DNA of 64,000 nt from Hortaea werneckii (GCA_037044905.1 JBAOKB010000178.1:17362-81361); one strand, 5' to 3'. Positions 40,527 through 51,744 are shown, counted from the first letter of the stretch. A program made the numbers and translations. Notes: generated by a model not told the origin, from the sequence alone.

Positions 40527-43454
40527 ATGGCCGACTCCAACAGCATCAAGGTCGTCGCCCGCTTTCGGCCTCAGAACAAGATCGAAGTCGGTGCCGGCAG
40601 CGAGCAAATCGTCGAATTCACGAACCCCGAATCCTGCACAGTCGCCTCGAGAGAAGCCAACGGCAACTTCACCTTCGACCGCGTCTTCCCCACCAACACC
40701 GCCCAGCACGATGTCTTCGACTACTCCATCCGCAGCACCGTCGACGATGTCCTGGCCGGTTACAACGGGACCGTCTTCGCCTACGGGCAGACTGGCTCCG
40801 GAAAGACGTACACCATGATGGGCGCCGACATCGAGGACGACAACAGCAAGGGTATCATTCCGCGCATCGTCGAGCAGATCTTTGACTCTATCATGCGCAG
40901 TGATGGGTCCATTGAATTTACCGTCAAAGTGAGCTATATGGAAATCTACATGGAAAAGATCCGGGATCTGCTGGTGCCCACGAATGACAACCTGCCGGTG
41001 CATGAGGATAAGCAGAGGGGCGTATACGTGAAAGGACTGAATGAGTTCTATGTAGGGTCTGTGGGAGAGGTATATCAGGTGCTAGAGCGCGGTGGGCAAT
41101 CGAGAGCGGTAGCCTCAACGCAGATGAACCAGGAGTCCTCAAGATCGCATTCGATTTTCGTGATTGAAGTCACGCAGAAGAATGTGGAGTCTGGCTCTGC
41201 TCGCTCTGGGCGTCTCTTTTTGGTGGATTTGGCTGGTTCCGAAAAGGTTGGGAAGACAGGAGCTTCTGGCCAAACGCTGGAAGAGGCGAAGAAAATCAAC
41301 AAATCGCTCTCGGCACTCGGAATGGTCATAAATGCCCTCTCAGATGGCAGGAGCTCGCACATTCCTTATCGAGATTCGAAGCTCACGCGTATCCTGCAAG
41401 AGTCGCTAGGAGGAAATTCTAGGACCACTCTTATCATCAACTGTTCGCCTTCCAGCTACAACGATGCCGAAACCATGTCAACGCTGCGTTTCGGTGAGCG
41501 TGCCAAGACCATCAAGCAGAAGGCCAAGGTCAACGAGGAGCTGTCACCTGCTCAGCTCAAGAGTATGCTCAAGAAGGCGCAAAGCCAAGTCACTTCGTTC
41601 GAAAATTACATCCAATCACTCGAATCAGAAGTTGGAAACTGGCGTAAGGGTGAGCAAGTACCGAAGGACCAATGGACACCAGCGATGAAGGACGTCGGCC
41701 GCCAACTAGCGCAGCATCAGCAACAGCAGCCGCGCCCTGCAACGCCAAGCCGATTGAAGTCGGGCCAGGAGACGCCAGGCACACCTCGTCCGGACAGTAG
41801 GTTAGATATGGAGCGGGCTGGCACACCCAGTCTTCCTATGGACAAGGATGAGAAGGAAGAGTTTTTGAAGCGCGAGAACGAGCTTCAAGACCAGCTTGCC
41901 GAGAAGGAGTCCGCTCTATCTGCCTCCGAGCAGGCACTTGAGCAAACACGAAACGAGCTGAAAGAACTACGCACCTCATCCCTGGACACTACGCGCTCGA
42001 ACGAGAAGCTCCTCGCCGAGACCGAAACTCTACGGATGCAAGTCGAGAAGATCTCTTTCGAAACGAAAGAGGCGGCTATCACGATGGATTCGCTGCGGGA
42101 AGCAAACGGAGAGCTGACAACGGAGCTTGATGATGTCAAGCACCAGCTTCTGGATGCTAAGATGAGCGCCAAGGAGTCTTCTGCGCAGCTTGATGAGAAG
42201 GAGAGACTCAAGCGGGAACGCATGGCGGAGATGATGGCTGGCTTTGACTTGGGCGATGGCATGATGAGCAAGGGCGAGATGCACGTACGAGAAATGGTGC
42301 AACAAGTGGATTCACTCCTCGAGATCGCAGGAAGGGGAGAAGCAGTGGCAGGTGGTGAGCTGCACGCGCTCAAGGAGAGATTATTGGAGACTCAAAGTAT
42401 CGTGCGACAAGCGGAACTGAATCAAGGAGCTGACGGCCATGCCGACGCTGCTGACACGGCAATGCTCGAAGCGAAACTTGCCCAGGCCCAGCGCGACTAT
42501 CAAGACGTCCTGGAGCGCAATCTAAGCGAGGAGGACGTCGAGAGCGTCAAACGTTCCCTCTACGACTCCCTTGCCCAACATCAAGAGAAGCAACCAGATG
42601 GATCCGACCTCGGCTCCGCACTCGCAAGACAACAAGAGGAAAATTCCAAGCTCCGCTCCGAACTTGAGGCCCTCAGGCGCAATGCCAACGGCAACGGGAG
42701 CAACACCGCCGCCTCCGCAACCGGCCTCTCCAAACAACTCACCGACTTTGACACGATCAAGAAATCCCTCATGCGCGACCTGCAGAACCGCTGCGAGCGT
42801 GTCGTCGAACTCGAAATCTCCCTCGACTCCACCCGCGAACAGTACAACTCCATCCTCCGGAGCAGCAACTCCAAGCAGCAGCAGAAGAAGCTGGCGTTCC
42901 TGGAGCGGAATCTCGAACAGCTGACGCTGGTGCAGCGGCAGCTCGTCGAGCAAAACGCCCAGCTCAAGAAGGAAGTGGCGATCGCAGAGCGCAAGTTGGT
43001 TGCGAGAGGGGAGAGGATAAGAGGGCTTGAGGGGCTGGTGGCTGAGAGTCAGGAGAAGTTGATGGTTGCTAACCACAAGTATGTTTCCCTTGCCTCTATA
43101 TTCCCTTCTGGGGTCTTCCCCAAAGACACAATCCGGCTAACTTTGTTCTCTTTTCCCAACAGATTCGAATCACAGTTAATAGCAGTACGTGAGAGGTTAG
43201 AAGCCGCCAAGTCAGGCTCTACTCGCGGCCTCGCAGGCTCCGGCGGCCCAAACGCCAACAGCGGTGGGTCATTCATCGCCAACAATCCGTTCACTAGGAT
43301 CGCGAAACCCCTCCGCGGAGGAGGCGGTGGTGGGGAAGGTTTCGCGGGTCTGCAGGGCCATGCGCAACAGGCACAGGCGGAGGGCGGTGGGAGCAGCAGT
43401 AGTAGTGGTGGTGGGAAGAGAGCCAGTTGGTTCTTTAACGGACAGAGGTCTTAA
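40527..43454 (+). CDS. kinA: Conventional kinesin-1 heavy chain
   Basis: Plus-end microtubule motor for vesicle and dynein-complex transport to hyphal tips. 947 aa from exons 40527-43078 and 43163-43454. The 84-nt intron (GTATGT...ACAG) is a multiple of three without stops, so an unspliced message would add 28 residues. The N-terminal motor domain (about 1-335) has the P-loop GQTGSGKT at 87-94, switch I NQESSRSHS, switch II DLAGSEK and the microtubule-binding stretch with HIPYRDSKLTRILQ. The neck follows RFGERAKTIKQKAKVN. A Pro/Gln-rich hinge at about 400-430 precedes coiled coils at about 440-880, then a Gly/Ser-rich tail with NNPFTRIAKPLRGG, resembling the fungal kinesin IAK autoinhibitory motif. 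No light-chain gene is nearby, as expected for fungi. Confidence 0.97.
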   Translation: MADSNSIKVVARFRPQNKIEVGAGSEQIVEFTNPESCTVASREANGNFTFDRVFPTNTAQHDVFDYSIRSTVDDVLAGYNGTVFAYGQTGSGKTYTMMGADIEDDNSKGIIPRIVEQIFDSIMRSDGSIEFTVKVSYMEIYMEKIRDLLVPTNDNLPVHEDKQRGVYVKGLNEFYVGSVGEVYQVLERGGQSRAVASTQMNQESSRSHSIFVIEVTQKNVESGSARSGRLFLVDLAGSEKVGKTGASGQTLEEAKKINKSLSALGMVINALSDGRSSHIPYRDSKLTRILQESLGGNSRTTLIINCSPSSYNDAETMSTLRFGERAKTIKQKAKVNEELSPAQLKSMLKKAQSQVTSFENYIQSLESEVGNWRKGEQVPKDQWTPAMKDVGRQLAQHQQQQPRPATPSRLKSGQETPGTPRPDSRLDMERAGTPSLPMDKDEKEEFLKRENELQDQLAEKESALSASEQALEQTRNELKELRTSSLDTTRSNEKLLAETETLRMQVEKISFETKEAAITMDSLREANGELTTELDDVKHQLLDAKMSAKESSAQLDEKERLKRERMAEMMAGFDLGDGMMSKGEMHVREMVQQVDSLLEIAGRGEAVAGGELHALKERLLETQSIVRQAELNQGADGHADAADTAMLEAKLAQAQRDYQDVLERNLSEEDVESVKRSLYDSLAQHQEKQPDGSDLGSALARQQEENSKLRSELEALRRNANGNGSNTAASATGLSKQLTDFDTIKKSLMRDLQNRCERVVELEISLDSTREQYNSILRSSNSKQQQKKLAFLERNLEQLTLVQRQLVEQNAQLKKEVAIAERKLVARGERIRGLEGLVAESQEKLMVANHKYVSLASIFPSGVFPKDTIRLTLFSFPNRFESQLIAVRERLEAAKSGSTRGLAGSGGPNANSGGSFIANNPFTRIAKPLRGGGGGGEGFAGLQGHAQQAQAEGGGSSSSSGGGKRASWFFNGQRS

Positions 43455-44395
43455 GATAGAGCGCCTGGCGCCATCTGGACCCTGACAACTCTTGACTGAA
43501 GGCCAGTGCTTCAGCGGAGAGAGAGGGAAAAGGGGTAAGATGGCAAGGCTTTGTAGAGTAGAGAATCGATATCCCACACTGTCTTGAAAGTTCGTAATTG
43601 ATGGTTTCCCTCTGCATTGCCTTGTCTCTCTACAGTCCGAACTCGATGTAGGAAACCTTCGACTAGCAATACCGCTCTAGACTCATGGATCCCCGTTAGC
43701 TTTTTCGCTCTTAGTGCTGCTATACTGGGCCTTCACTTAGCAATACTGCCTGTATAGCAATGAGATGCGTTCGATACCTCGCACTGTGGCGCTCTCAACG
43801 CTTTCTGGAAGAAGACGTAAAAGTACAGCCATTTTTTGGTGTGTGTTCCAAATATACATACATCAATAGTAGACAGTTTTACATGAATAATGAGTTATGG
43901 AGATTCTTTGTAGAAAGGCAGAAATGCGGGTTGATTTTCTCTAGTCCCGTCTCTTCCTCGGGAGACCTTTGAATCCGCCGGGTGCGATGTGCAATTCTCG
44001 GCCTTTCCTTGTATTGCGGATCATTCGCCTCTCGTCCTACACATGTTCGGCGACTTGCTTTGATTTCCGCAGATGGATTCCAAGGAGCCGTTAGAGCATG
44101 AGGGGATGAGGGCAAAAAGGCGGAGATGGGGCAGAAGGTAAGGGCTGACGATTGTTACCCTGTGATCTGCCCCTCTCGCTTCTCACTATCCCGCCCTTTG
44201 GTCCATGCACAAGGAGAAGATCGGGTTGAATGCCTCAGTTATCTTTCCCCACCTGAGGCTCCGATTTCATGACAGGTCCTCCACTTCTCCTACACGACAT
44301 CCTTCTCTTCTGCCTCCCTCTTCTCCTTCCCAATACTAGAACCACAATCCTACAAAGCCAACAAGTGGACGCAAGACCAAATCCACGTCCTCCTT
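43455..44395. other. Intergenic region between convergent genes
   Basis: 940 bases between the 3' ends of kinesin (plus) and uS15m (minus). It includes copy 3 of the 78-bp repeat. No gene is supported. Confidence 0.6.
43695..43772 (+). repeat. 78-bp dispersed repeat, copy 3
   Basis: Starts gttagctttttcgctc, contains cttagcaatactg and ends agcaatgagatgcgttc. It is aligned with copies at 39151 and 40012 but lacks an adjacent ubiquitin fragment. It lies about 240 bases past the kinesin stop. Confidence 0.8.
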
Positions 44396-45442
44396 TTACA
44401 AACTGATCTCGCCTCTCCACATGCCTTCCGTCAATCCCAACACATCCACCACATTCTGAAACCGCGGGCCGCCTCTTTCTTTCCTCTCCAGATACCTCAA
44501 CAATTTCTGGCGTCTGTGGACCAGAAGGCGTAAATTCCGCTTATTCACTTTATCCATACGGCCCCGATCGGAGAGGAAAGAGAACAAGGTGCGGATTTTG
44601 GCTGTGAGGATTGCGATCTGGACCTCGGAACTCCCCGTGTCAAGTCCGACACGCTGGTTTGCGTGGTCGGGAGAGGAAGGGGTACGGAGGTTGTAGGGGG
44701 TGCGGTCCTCGTCTTTGGGACGGGGTGGGAGGGTGGAGTCGGTGTTGTGGCGGCCGAAGGTGTCGATGATGCGTTGGATGTTGACGCGGAGACGGTCCTT
44801 GGAGGAGCCGAGGGAGAGAGAGGCGATGCGGCGTAGCGCTTCGTTGGCTGTGGTTTGTTGTTGGGCCAGTTGGGCCTGCTTTTCTTCTGGGGTTAGGAGA
44901 TCGGAGACGCCGGTGGTGTCTTGGAAGGCCGAGGCCGGTGGAGTGGAGAGCCAGCGGCTGTGTTCGAGGCCTTGCTCGAGTTCTTGCTTGCTGAGGTAGA
45001 AGTTCAGGTGCTCGTCGCGTTCGCTCTGGGGCCCAGGTGCATCTTCGCTGGGTGAGGTGGCGACGCGGGTTTGCGTGCGCTGGTTCTGGGCGGCGGGCTC
45101 CGGGGGGAGGGCGGTATCGAAGGAGCGGACGAAGGGAGTCTCTACGCCGTTGACCGGGTCACCCAGTGCGGCGGCACGCTCTTTCTTCAGGACTTCCTGG
45201 CGCGAGAGGTTGGCGGCTTTGCGAGCTTTGGCCTGTGCCAGCGCGTAGGGATCATGTCGACGCCGGCGCTGGGTGACGGTGCTCGCGCCGGGGGCGGAGG
45301 TCTGAGAGAAGGAGCGGGTAGCATTGGCGGCACTGGCTGGGTTGGGTCAGCGGAGGTTTGGTGGAGAGGAGATAATCAGCTGACTGGGCGTACCATTCTG
45401 AGAGGCCCGTAGGCAGTTAAAGAAGGGTATCCGTGGCGGCAT
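44396..45442 (-). CDS. MRPS28: Mitochondrial small-subunit ribosomal protein uS15m
   Basis: 329 aa from exons 45442-45394 and 45336-44396; the 57-nt intron (GTACGC...CCAG) splits an Ala codon. The first 30 residues (MPPRIPFFNCLRASQN, then a stretch ending in TRSFSQ) form a basic, Arg-rich mitochondrial presequence with a likely cleavage near RSFSQ. The middle is a fungal-type extension of about 200 residues. The C-terminal uS15 domain starts around DTGSSEVQIAILT and includes the conserved RNA-binding LLVHRRQKLLRYLERK, which contacts 15S/16S rRNA helices h20-22. The length matches the long fungal Mrps28 form. It is divergent from RPS0 and shares a 313-bp promoter with it. Confidence 0.93.
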
Positions 45443-45755
45443 GGTGATGGTTGATCGTCTACACTACCTTCGTATCCGCCCTCTCACATCTCTGGAGACC
45501 TTTGGCGCTCGCTCTCCGGGCGTCTGGATGCCAAGTGGTGCGATTCAAGCGGAGGTCCTTCTCCGTCCGCCTTGACTCGCGCACACGCACGTCGGCATGT
45601 CAATTTCGAAAACGCCGATGGTGGGAAATTCCACCCACCGCAGCGCTTCAATCGCGAATTCTCTCGGAGACGACGTCGACGCCTTTCTTTCTTGCGCAAC
45701 CACCACAGCCAAATCTTCGCCCCTCGACCCCTTCATTGCATATTCCACCGCGAAG
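45443..45755. promoter_or_regulatory. Bidirectional promoter of uS15m and uS2/RPS0
   Basis: 313 bases between the two start codons. It is pyrimidine-rich on parts of both strands, without an evident TATA box, as is usual for fungal ribosomal protein promoters. An open frame continues upstream of the RPS0 ATG but has no conservation signal. Confidence 0.7.
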
Positions 45756-46796
45756 ATGGCCGCCAAGAACCTCCCCGCCGCGTTCAACGCTACGGCGCAG
45801 GACATTGAGATGCTCCTGTCTGCCCAGTGCCACATTGGCAGCAAGAACCTGCAGGTGCACATGGAGCCATACCTGTGGAAGACCAGGCCTGACGGTATCA
45901 ATGTCATCAACATTGGCAAGACCTGGTAAGGACATCCCCCGTACACCCGTAGCAGCGAAGAAGGCGACCGAGATCCTCAAGCACAACGCGCGACATTCGA
46001 TATGCCATGCCAGTAATTGCAGGAGCTAATCCCATTGCGCGACTACAGGGAGAAGATCGTCCTGGCCGCCCGTATCCTCGTCGCCATCGACAACCCGGCC
46101 GACATTGCCGTCATCTCTGCCCGTCCCTACGGTCAGCGTGCCGTCCTGAAGTTCGCCGCCCACACTGGTGCTTCCGCCATTGCCGGCCGCTTCACCCCGG
46201 GTAACTTCACCAACTACATCACCCGCTCCTTCAAGGAGCCGCGTGTCATTGTCACCACCGACCCGCGCACCGACGCCCAGGCCATCAAGGAGGCTTCCTA
46301 CGTCAACATTCCCGTCATCGCCCTGTGCGACACCGACTCCCCGACCGAGTACGTCGACGTTGCCATCCCGACCAACAACAAGGGTCGTCACGCCATTGGT
46401 CTGGTCTGGTGGATGCTGGCCCGTGAGGTCCTCCGCCTCCGTGGCACCCTCGCTTCCCGTGAGGCTGAGTGGGACGTCATGACCGACTTGTACTTCTACC
46501 GCGACCCTGAGGCTGAGGAGAACAAGGACTCGGCCGGCCAGGACGAGGCTAAGGTCCCTGGCGTTGAGGAGGCTGGCCCTGGCGCTGTTGAGAGCGGCTT
46601 CAACAACGAGTGGGAGGTCTCTGGCGCTGGTGCGGGTGCTTTCGCTGCTGCTAGCGGTACCGCTGGCGCTGGTGCTGCCAGCAGCTGGGACGCCGAGGGT
46701 GCTGACTGGGCTGCCAGCTCGGCTCCGGTCCAGACTGGCAACCAGGGCTGGGCTGACCAGGCTGGTGCCGAGACTCAGCCTGAGGCCAACTGGTAA
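45756..46796 (+). CDS. RPS0: 40S ribosomal protein uS2 (S0)
   Basis: Structural protein of the cytosolic small ribosomal subunit, needed for 18S rRNA 3' maturation. 305 aa from exons 45756-45925 and 46049-46796; the 123-nt intron splits the Trp codon in GKTWEKI. ATG 45756 is chosen because it gives the family start MAAKNLPAAFNATAQDIEMLL; the frame is open upstream to 45601 but that extension is non-conserved. The uS2 fold shows HIGSKNLQVHMEPY, IAVISARPYGQRA, TGASAIAGRFTPG, RVIVTTDPRTDAQAI, and the block containing YVNIPVIALCDTDSP with IPTNNKGRHAIGL after it. The C-terminal extension is Ala/Gly/Trp/Glu-rich and ends EANW, as in other eukaryotic RPSA/S0. Codon bias is strong (C-ending), matching high expression. 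Confidence 0.97.
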
Positions 46797-48070
46797 ATTC
46801 TGTCTTTGACTGAGTCTGCCGGTGGTTCCAATCTCAAAAGACTACACAACGTTTGATACCTCCACGCATGTAGAATGAGATTGGAAGGGACGAGATGAAG
46901 AACAAAAGACCCTGATTATCAATCGCCGTCATCATCGCCATCGTCGTCATCCTCGATCTCCTATCGCCTCAAAATCACCTAAGAAACCAAACATCCCAAC
47001 CATTTGCACGTGACAAGACCTTTCCTCGGCACTGGCTCGCTAGATCGAAGAGGAGAGTGGAACAGAAAGAGAAAAGGGGGAGGGAAGGGGATCGGGAGAG
47101 GGTTTAAGCACTAATGAGGGAAAGAAATCTCATCATCTTTTGAACAATCGATGATGAGGGGAAAGCCCTGTGCTACCTCTCTTGCTTCCATGTTCTCTAT
47201 GCGTAATAGCTGGGTTGAGCGAACTTCCCATTTTCCACCCTTTGCCTCTTTCCGAGCTCTCCTTTTCTTTTTCGATGTAGCTAGTTTTCCTTTTGTAGGA
47301 AGAGAAAACGAGAAAGCTTGTTTCTTCGTGTATATGTGTGTGCCTTGTGAGTTGTTCGAGTGTTGCCGGGTCGGTCGTCTCCTTTTGGTATTGTGACCTC
47401 TGCTTATTTGATCCTGACTGCCTCCTCGCCTGTGCCTTTTGGTGTTGTCTCTGAGCTCAGAAGTGACGGTCACTCCGCAGACTCCGCGCTGACGCCACTG
47501 GGTCTTTTTTTCTCCTCCTGTCTCTCTTCCCCCTGTCCTCTTCTCCCTCCCCCTGTTATGACGACGCCATCTGTACAAATGCTCCATTCGCTCCGAAATG
47601 TACAGCGGCCGGGAAAAAGAAACACTGTCTGGTAGCACAGCAAACCGACTTTTTCCCCCCTTTTTATTTCATTCCTCTCGATATCACATATCTGTCGAAG
47701 AGGTTTGAAATAACTGATATTCATACATCAGGCTCTAGCGAATGTGTGCGACAACCTGCCGATAATGTTCAATGACCGGCTCGCTTTCCGACTTACCCTT
47801 GAAACGATCAGGCCGTTGTCTTTCCCTCAGTCATATGGACCAAGGGCGTGTATCAGGAAGCGATCGGCGGCCTGAGCAATCCGTCGGATTGTAAAGGGCT
47901 GATGATGGCGCCAGTCGACGAGGAAGACATGGTAATCATGGACGAGGACGATGAGTCTTTGTAGGAAGAAGACAGCTTTAGTGACCAGCAACTCACCGTT
48001 CCGATGGGACCGAAACCAAGTCTTTGAACTTGGTAGTCGACTTCAACGACAAAGTATCGTTTTTTTAAAC

Positions 48071-48114
<44 letters not shown>

Positions 48115-49198
48115 CCCCTTCAATAGGCGCCGCCGTCTCTCCCACTACCGGAGACGAACGATTCTCGGGCATGCTCTCCTATGGCTCAGCACTGTCGGTA
48201 GAGATTGTACTCGAAGAGACGACGACGTGGTGGTTATCGCAATCCACGCGGACTATACTACAGCCAACAACAATGACGGATCCCTTACAGCTCGTTGACG
48301 ACCAAGTAAGATGCAATGTACCCGGACGAAACGCGCACCACACCGTCGCTGAATTCTTGCACTGTGCGAACAGCGGAACTGAAGAGCAGTCGAAGCCGAT
48401 ACCTTCGTTGGCCATAGGTGAAAGGCTATGCGCGTCGAGCTAGCCAAGGGAAGGTCTCGTCATAGAGCGTAAGTTTTTGTCTAGATTAGTGTGGCGTTGG
48501 TGGACATACCCGATCATGTCACATGTAGGCATGAAAATTGTAAAAAATCGTGTCACTGAACTCCCGTGGACCTTATAGGAAATTTTTCGCACCTCCGTTG
48601 AATAGAACGTCAGCTGAAGAAGTCGCTCTAACTACAGCCTGAGGGACTTGTCCTTACATATACAATTGCCCCCCTTCCACACCAAAGACCCTCCCGTCTA
48701 GTTTAGTCGAGTCAAGAGGATATTTCATAATCGCTTGGTTGCCAGAGGGAGTACGCCTTGTCTCTGTTTTTTCCACGAGCCATGTTCTTCCTCAGCAACG
48801 TAGTACGCTATCACCTTGATAAAATCTGACTTGAAGTCCACGTGACCCCAGAGATGGTATTTGTCTTATGATTTGATTGCTTGTTGCTTCGAGTAACCGG
48901 CCTGGTGAATGGAACCGGATGACACCAGGTGAAGCCGTCCATTGCTTTCTTAAACGGGAAGGTACGCGCACATGCTGCCGGCCTCGCTGTAAATGCAGGG
49001 CATCTGCTCTGTCTCAGCGTGGTTTCTCTCACACTCTCTTCGATGATGCTTCTCCAAGAGGGTAGTCAGTGTGAACCACCCTACGATACCAAAGCTCTCT
49101 GTCGGCTCTCGACTTAAATTGAGTCTAAGCACAAGTCAGACCATCATTGAACGGATAAGTCCAATTGATACCGTGAACGCTGATGATAGCTTAGGAAA
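46797..49198. other. Intergenic region
   Basis: 2.4 kb with no gene I can support. It holds the RPS0 3' UTR, TC-rich text near 47510-47560, and a 40-nt poly-C run. An acidic-ended frame finishing near 47964 and several frames of 60-175 codons lack motifs. Confidence 0.5.
48072..48111. repeat. 40-nt poly-C run
   Basis: Forty consecutive Cs, then tcccccc. It is the longest homopolymer in the window. Confidence 0.95.
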
Positions 49199-49980
49199 AT
49201 GCCGGAACAACACGAAGATCCCGAAATCCTTGCTGCCGCTGCCATCTTGATGAGGATGCACCGAGGTAAAAATTGCTCGTGGTGGGAGACTTCGCAGCTA
49301 CTGACAGACCCATAGCCGAGGAATCAGAGCCAGAAGAAGACAGTAGCGCAACAGTCATTCCTGCGCCGAGGGGTGGATACAATGGAGTCACCAACAACGC
49401 CGCGTGGCGCTGGGAGCGCCAAAGGGGTTTTCAAGCAACTGGTGGCTTTAATCTACGATCGGTAAGGGAGCAGGAGGACCAAGAGATGATGGACGTGGGT
49501 GAAGAACGTCTCTACAAGAATGACCATCCCGCGTCGTCTGGTATCTTCGAAGGTCAAAAGCCGGACGAGGTGTATAGGCCGCAGTCTCAGCCTCTGACCT
49601 ACTACTGTCCAACTGGCAATAGTGGGCGCGAGCAGCGTACTATCCCGAGGTCCGTTGACTTCAACAGCGCTGAGTCAGTCTTGGATGCAGATGAGACCCG
49701 TCGTCTTGCGGTATGGCGTCGCGAGAGCAGTTGGGGCGCTGCTGGCTTCCGTCCTGATACGTTCTGGCGCGGCTACATCGAAGGTTACGACAACCACATG
49801 GCGGCCCAGCACGTTACCTACGCGGACCAGAGTGGTGGGCACCAGATTCCATGGGGGATTTCCGTGGAGCAGTCTAATCTGTGGCTTCCCAACCAGAAAA
49901 AAATGCAGCAATCGGTCTCTTCGTACAACAGCAGAGACCAAAAGCCAACTTCGGTGCGCGAAGGATACACGGGCAATTAG
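49199..49980 (+). CDS. Hypothetical protein, tentative two-exon model
   Basis: A long frame is open from about 49273 to a TAG at 49980 but has no early ATG. An ATG at 49199 starts MPEQHEDPEILAAAAILMRM and reaches a GTAAAA at 49266. Joining this to the CAG ending at 49297 restores the downstream frame and gives 249 aa. That intron is only 32 nt, below the usual spliceosomal minimum, so either the model or the start is wrong, or a downstream ATG is used. The product has no recognised domain. It is rich in Arg, Gln and Glu with WRWERQRGF, and WRRESSWGAAGFRPDTFWRG repeats a Trp/Arg pattern. I cannot assign a function. Confidence 0.45.
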
Positions 49981-50484
49981 ACCGCTAGGAAGGAGTGGAC
50001 CGAAATGTGTTTCGTCTCTATCTCCCATCAAGAAGGCTCAGAATGGGCCCTTCAAAAAGCCTTCAACTTCATCTTTCTATCCCTCAGTTCCTCATAGCCA
50101 GGCTAAATAAAATAATTGAAAAGAAAACGCGATATTAGTGTTCCAAAATGGATCGTGGATGAGGTACCGCCTGGCAGGCAAAATCGCTTGCTCCTTTTTG
50201 GAACACTCTGATGCGAGATGCATTGCGAAACTTTCCTTAACCAAGATTGGATTTCCCCTCGCGACATAGTGAAACCATAGGTAGTATATTCAGTGCTGGT
50301 TGAGGACAAATGTACGGTATTGTGTAAGAGGTAACGTTTGGAAACATCAACAATACGTGCTAAACCCAAAGGAGTAGCGGCCGTAGCCGGCTGCCGACAT
50401 CCCTCGAGCGACAGCGACGTATGTGTTCAGAGGCCATTCTTGTAAAGACATACCTTGAATTGGTTTTCATTTGTGAAAGGCACC

Positions 50485-51744
50485 ATGCGCCTCTTTGATT
50501 TGCCCACCGCCCTGCTGGGCCTTGTAGCCCTTGCTGAGTATGGCACTGCATCCCAACATACCTCCAACTGGGCCGTTCTCGTCAGCACATCTCGGTTCTG
50601 GTTCAATTACAGGCACATGGCGAACACATTATCGATGTACCGTACAGTGAAGCGATTAGGCATACCGGACTCGCAGATCATCCTAATGTTGCCTGATGAT
50701 ATGGCATGCAACCCGCGGAACACATTTGCCGGAAGCGTGTTCAATGACAAGAGTCGAGATTTGGATTTGTATGACCAGCAGAAAAGCAGGGGCGCGGATG
50801 GAGAGGGCGAACAAGGTCCTGATGTAGCAGGTATGGGAGGTATCGAGGTTGATTACCGGGGCAACGAAGTGACGGTCGAGTCCTTTATCCGCCTGTTGAC
50901 AGATCGATGGCCGTCTTCACACCCTACTTCAAAGCGTCTCATGACCGACGATCGAAGTAACATACTCATCTACATGACAGGACATGGCGGTGACAGCTTC
51001 CTAAAGTTCCAGGATGCCGAGGAGATCAGCTCTCACGACTTGGCGGACGCCTTTGAGCAGATGTACGAGAAGAAGCGCTATAACGAGATGCTCTTCATGA
51101 TCGACACCTGCCAAGCCAACACTATGTATGAGCAATTCTACAGTCCGGGTGTGATTGGGACCGGCTCGAGCGCGAAAGACCAGAGCAGCTACAGCCATCA
51201 CGCGGATCAGGATGTCGGCGTAGCAGTGATTGACAGATGGACGTACTTTTACCTTGAGTTCCTGGAAACACATCTCAACAGTACCAGCTCAGACGTCCGG
51301 CTGGGCGAGATGTTCGATTACATGACATTCGACCGTGTACACAGCGAAGCGGGAGTGCGATATGATCTTTACCAAGGAGGCGAGGAAGCAGTGCGGAACA
51401 AAAGAGTTCTCGACTTTTTCGGCAACGTACAAGGCGTTGATGTTGACTCTGGTGCAAGTGGTCAAGAGAGCCTAAGCGCTTGGAAAGCCGATGTAGAGGC
51501 ATTGAGGCAAATCACCGAGAGAACCCTGAAGGACATGAACGCCTCTGATAGCGTCATGGGGAGCGAGCCATCGAACGAACACACGGCTGAAGGAACAGTT
51601 GTGGCAGGTGGGAATCTCGGCAAGGAAAGGGTTGCCATTGACATGGCTGGTCTTGGAGGCGAAAGCTGGACGAAGAAGGCGCTTGGAGCTGGGTCTTTGC
51701 TTGCCTTAGGAGTGGCTTGGGTAGCAGGGAGCAAAGTCTGGTGA
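50485..51744 (+). CDS. GPI8: GPI-anchor transamidase catalytic subunit (PIG-K/Gpi8)
   Basis: Cysteine protease of family C13 that, in the ER lumen, cleaves the C-terminal GPI signal of precursors and attaches the preformed GPI anchor. Acts with Gaa1, Gpi16, Gpi17 and Gab1. 419 aa, single exon. ATG 50485 begins a signal peptide (MRLFDLPTALLGLVALAEYGTAS); the open frame extends upstream only through a TTG. The mature domain starts SNWAVLVSTSRFWFNYRH, the Gpi8 hallmark. The catalytic dyad is His167 in TGHGGD and Cys209 in DTCQAN. A hydrophobic C-terminal segment (ALGAGSLLALGVAWVAG) is the membrane anchor. The stretch at about 98-120 is a Gly/Glu-rich insertion between DLYDQQ and VDYRG. An essential housekeeping gene. 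Confidence 0.97.
   Translation: MRLFDLPTALLGLVALAEYGTASQHTSNWAVLVSTSRFWFNYRHMANTLSMYRTVKRLGIPDSQIILMLPDDMACNPRNTFAGSVFNDKSRDLDLYDQQKSRGADGEGEQGPDVAGMGGIEVDYRGNEVTVESFIRLLTDRWPSSHPTSKRLMTDDRSNILIYMTGHGGDSFLKFQDAEEISSHDLADAFEQMYEKKRYNEMLFMIDTCQANTMYEQFYSPGVIGTGSSAKDQSSYSHHADQDVGVAVIDRWTYFYLEFLETHLNSTSSDVRLGEMFDYMTFDRVHSEAGVRYDLYQGGEEAVRNKRVLDFFGNVQGVDVDSGASGQESLSAWKADVEALRQITERTLKDMNASDSVMGSEPSNEHTAEGTVVAGGNLGKERVAIDMAGLGGESWTKKALGAGSLLALGVAWVAGSKVW

Noticed and set aside
45451..46029. 192-codon frame upstream of RPS0
   Set aside because: It overlaps the shared promoter and exon 1 of RPS0 in another frame, with no conserved motif.
47111..47638. 175-codon minus frame downstream of RPS0
   Set aside because: Lys/Arg/Gly low-complexity reading of CT-rich 3' sequence without domain or splice signals.
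49266..49297. 32-nt intron as firm evidence for the 49.2-kb gene
   Set aside because: Too short for confident splicing; the gene model is kept only at low confidence.
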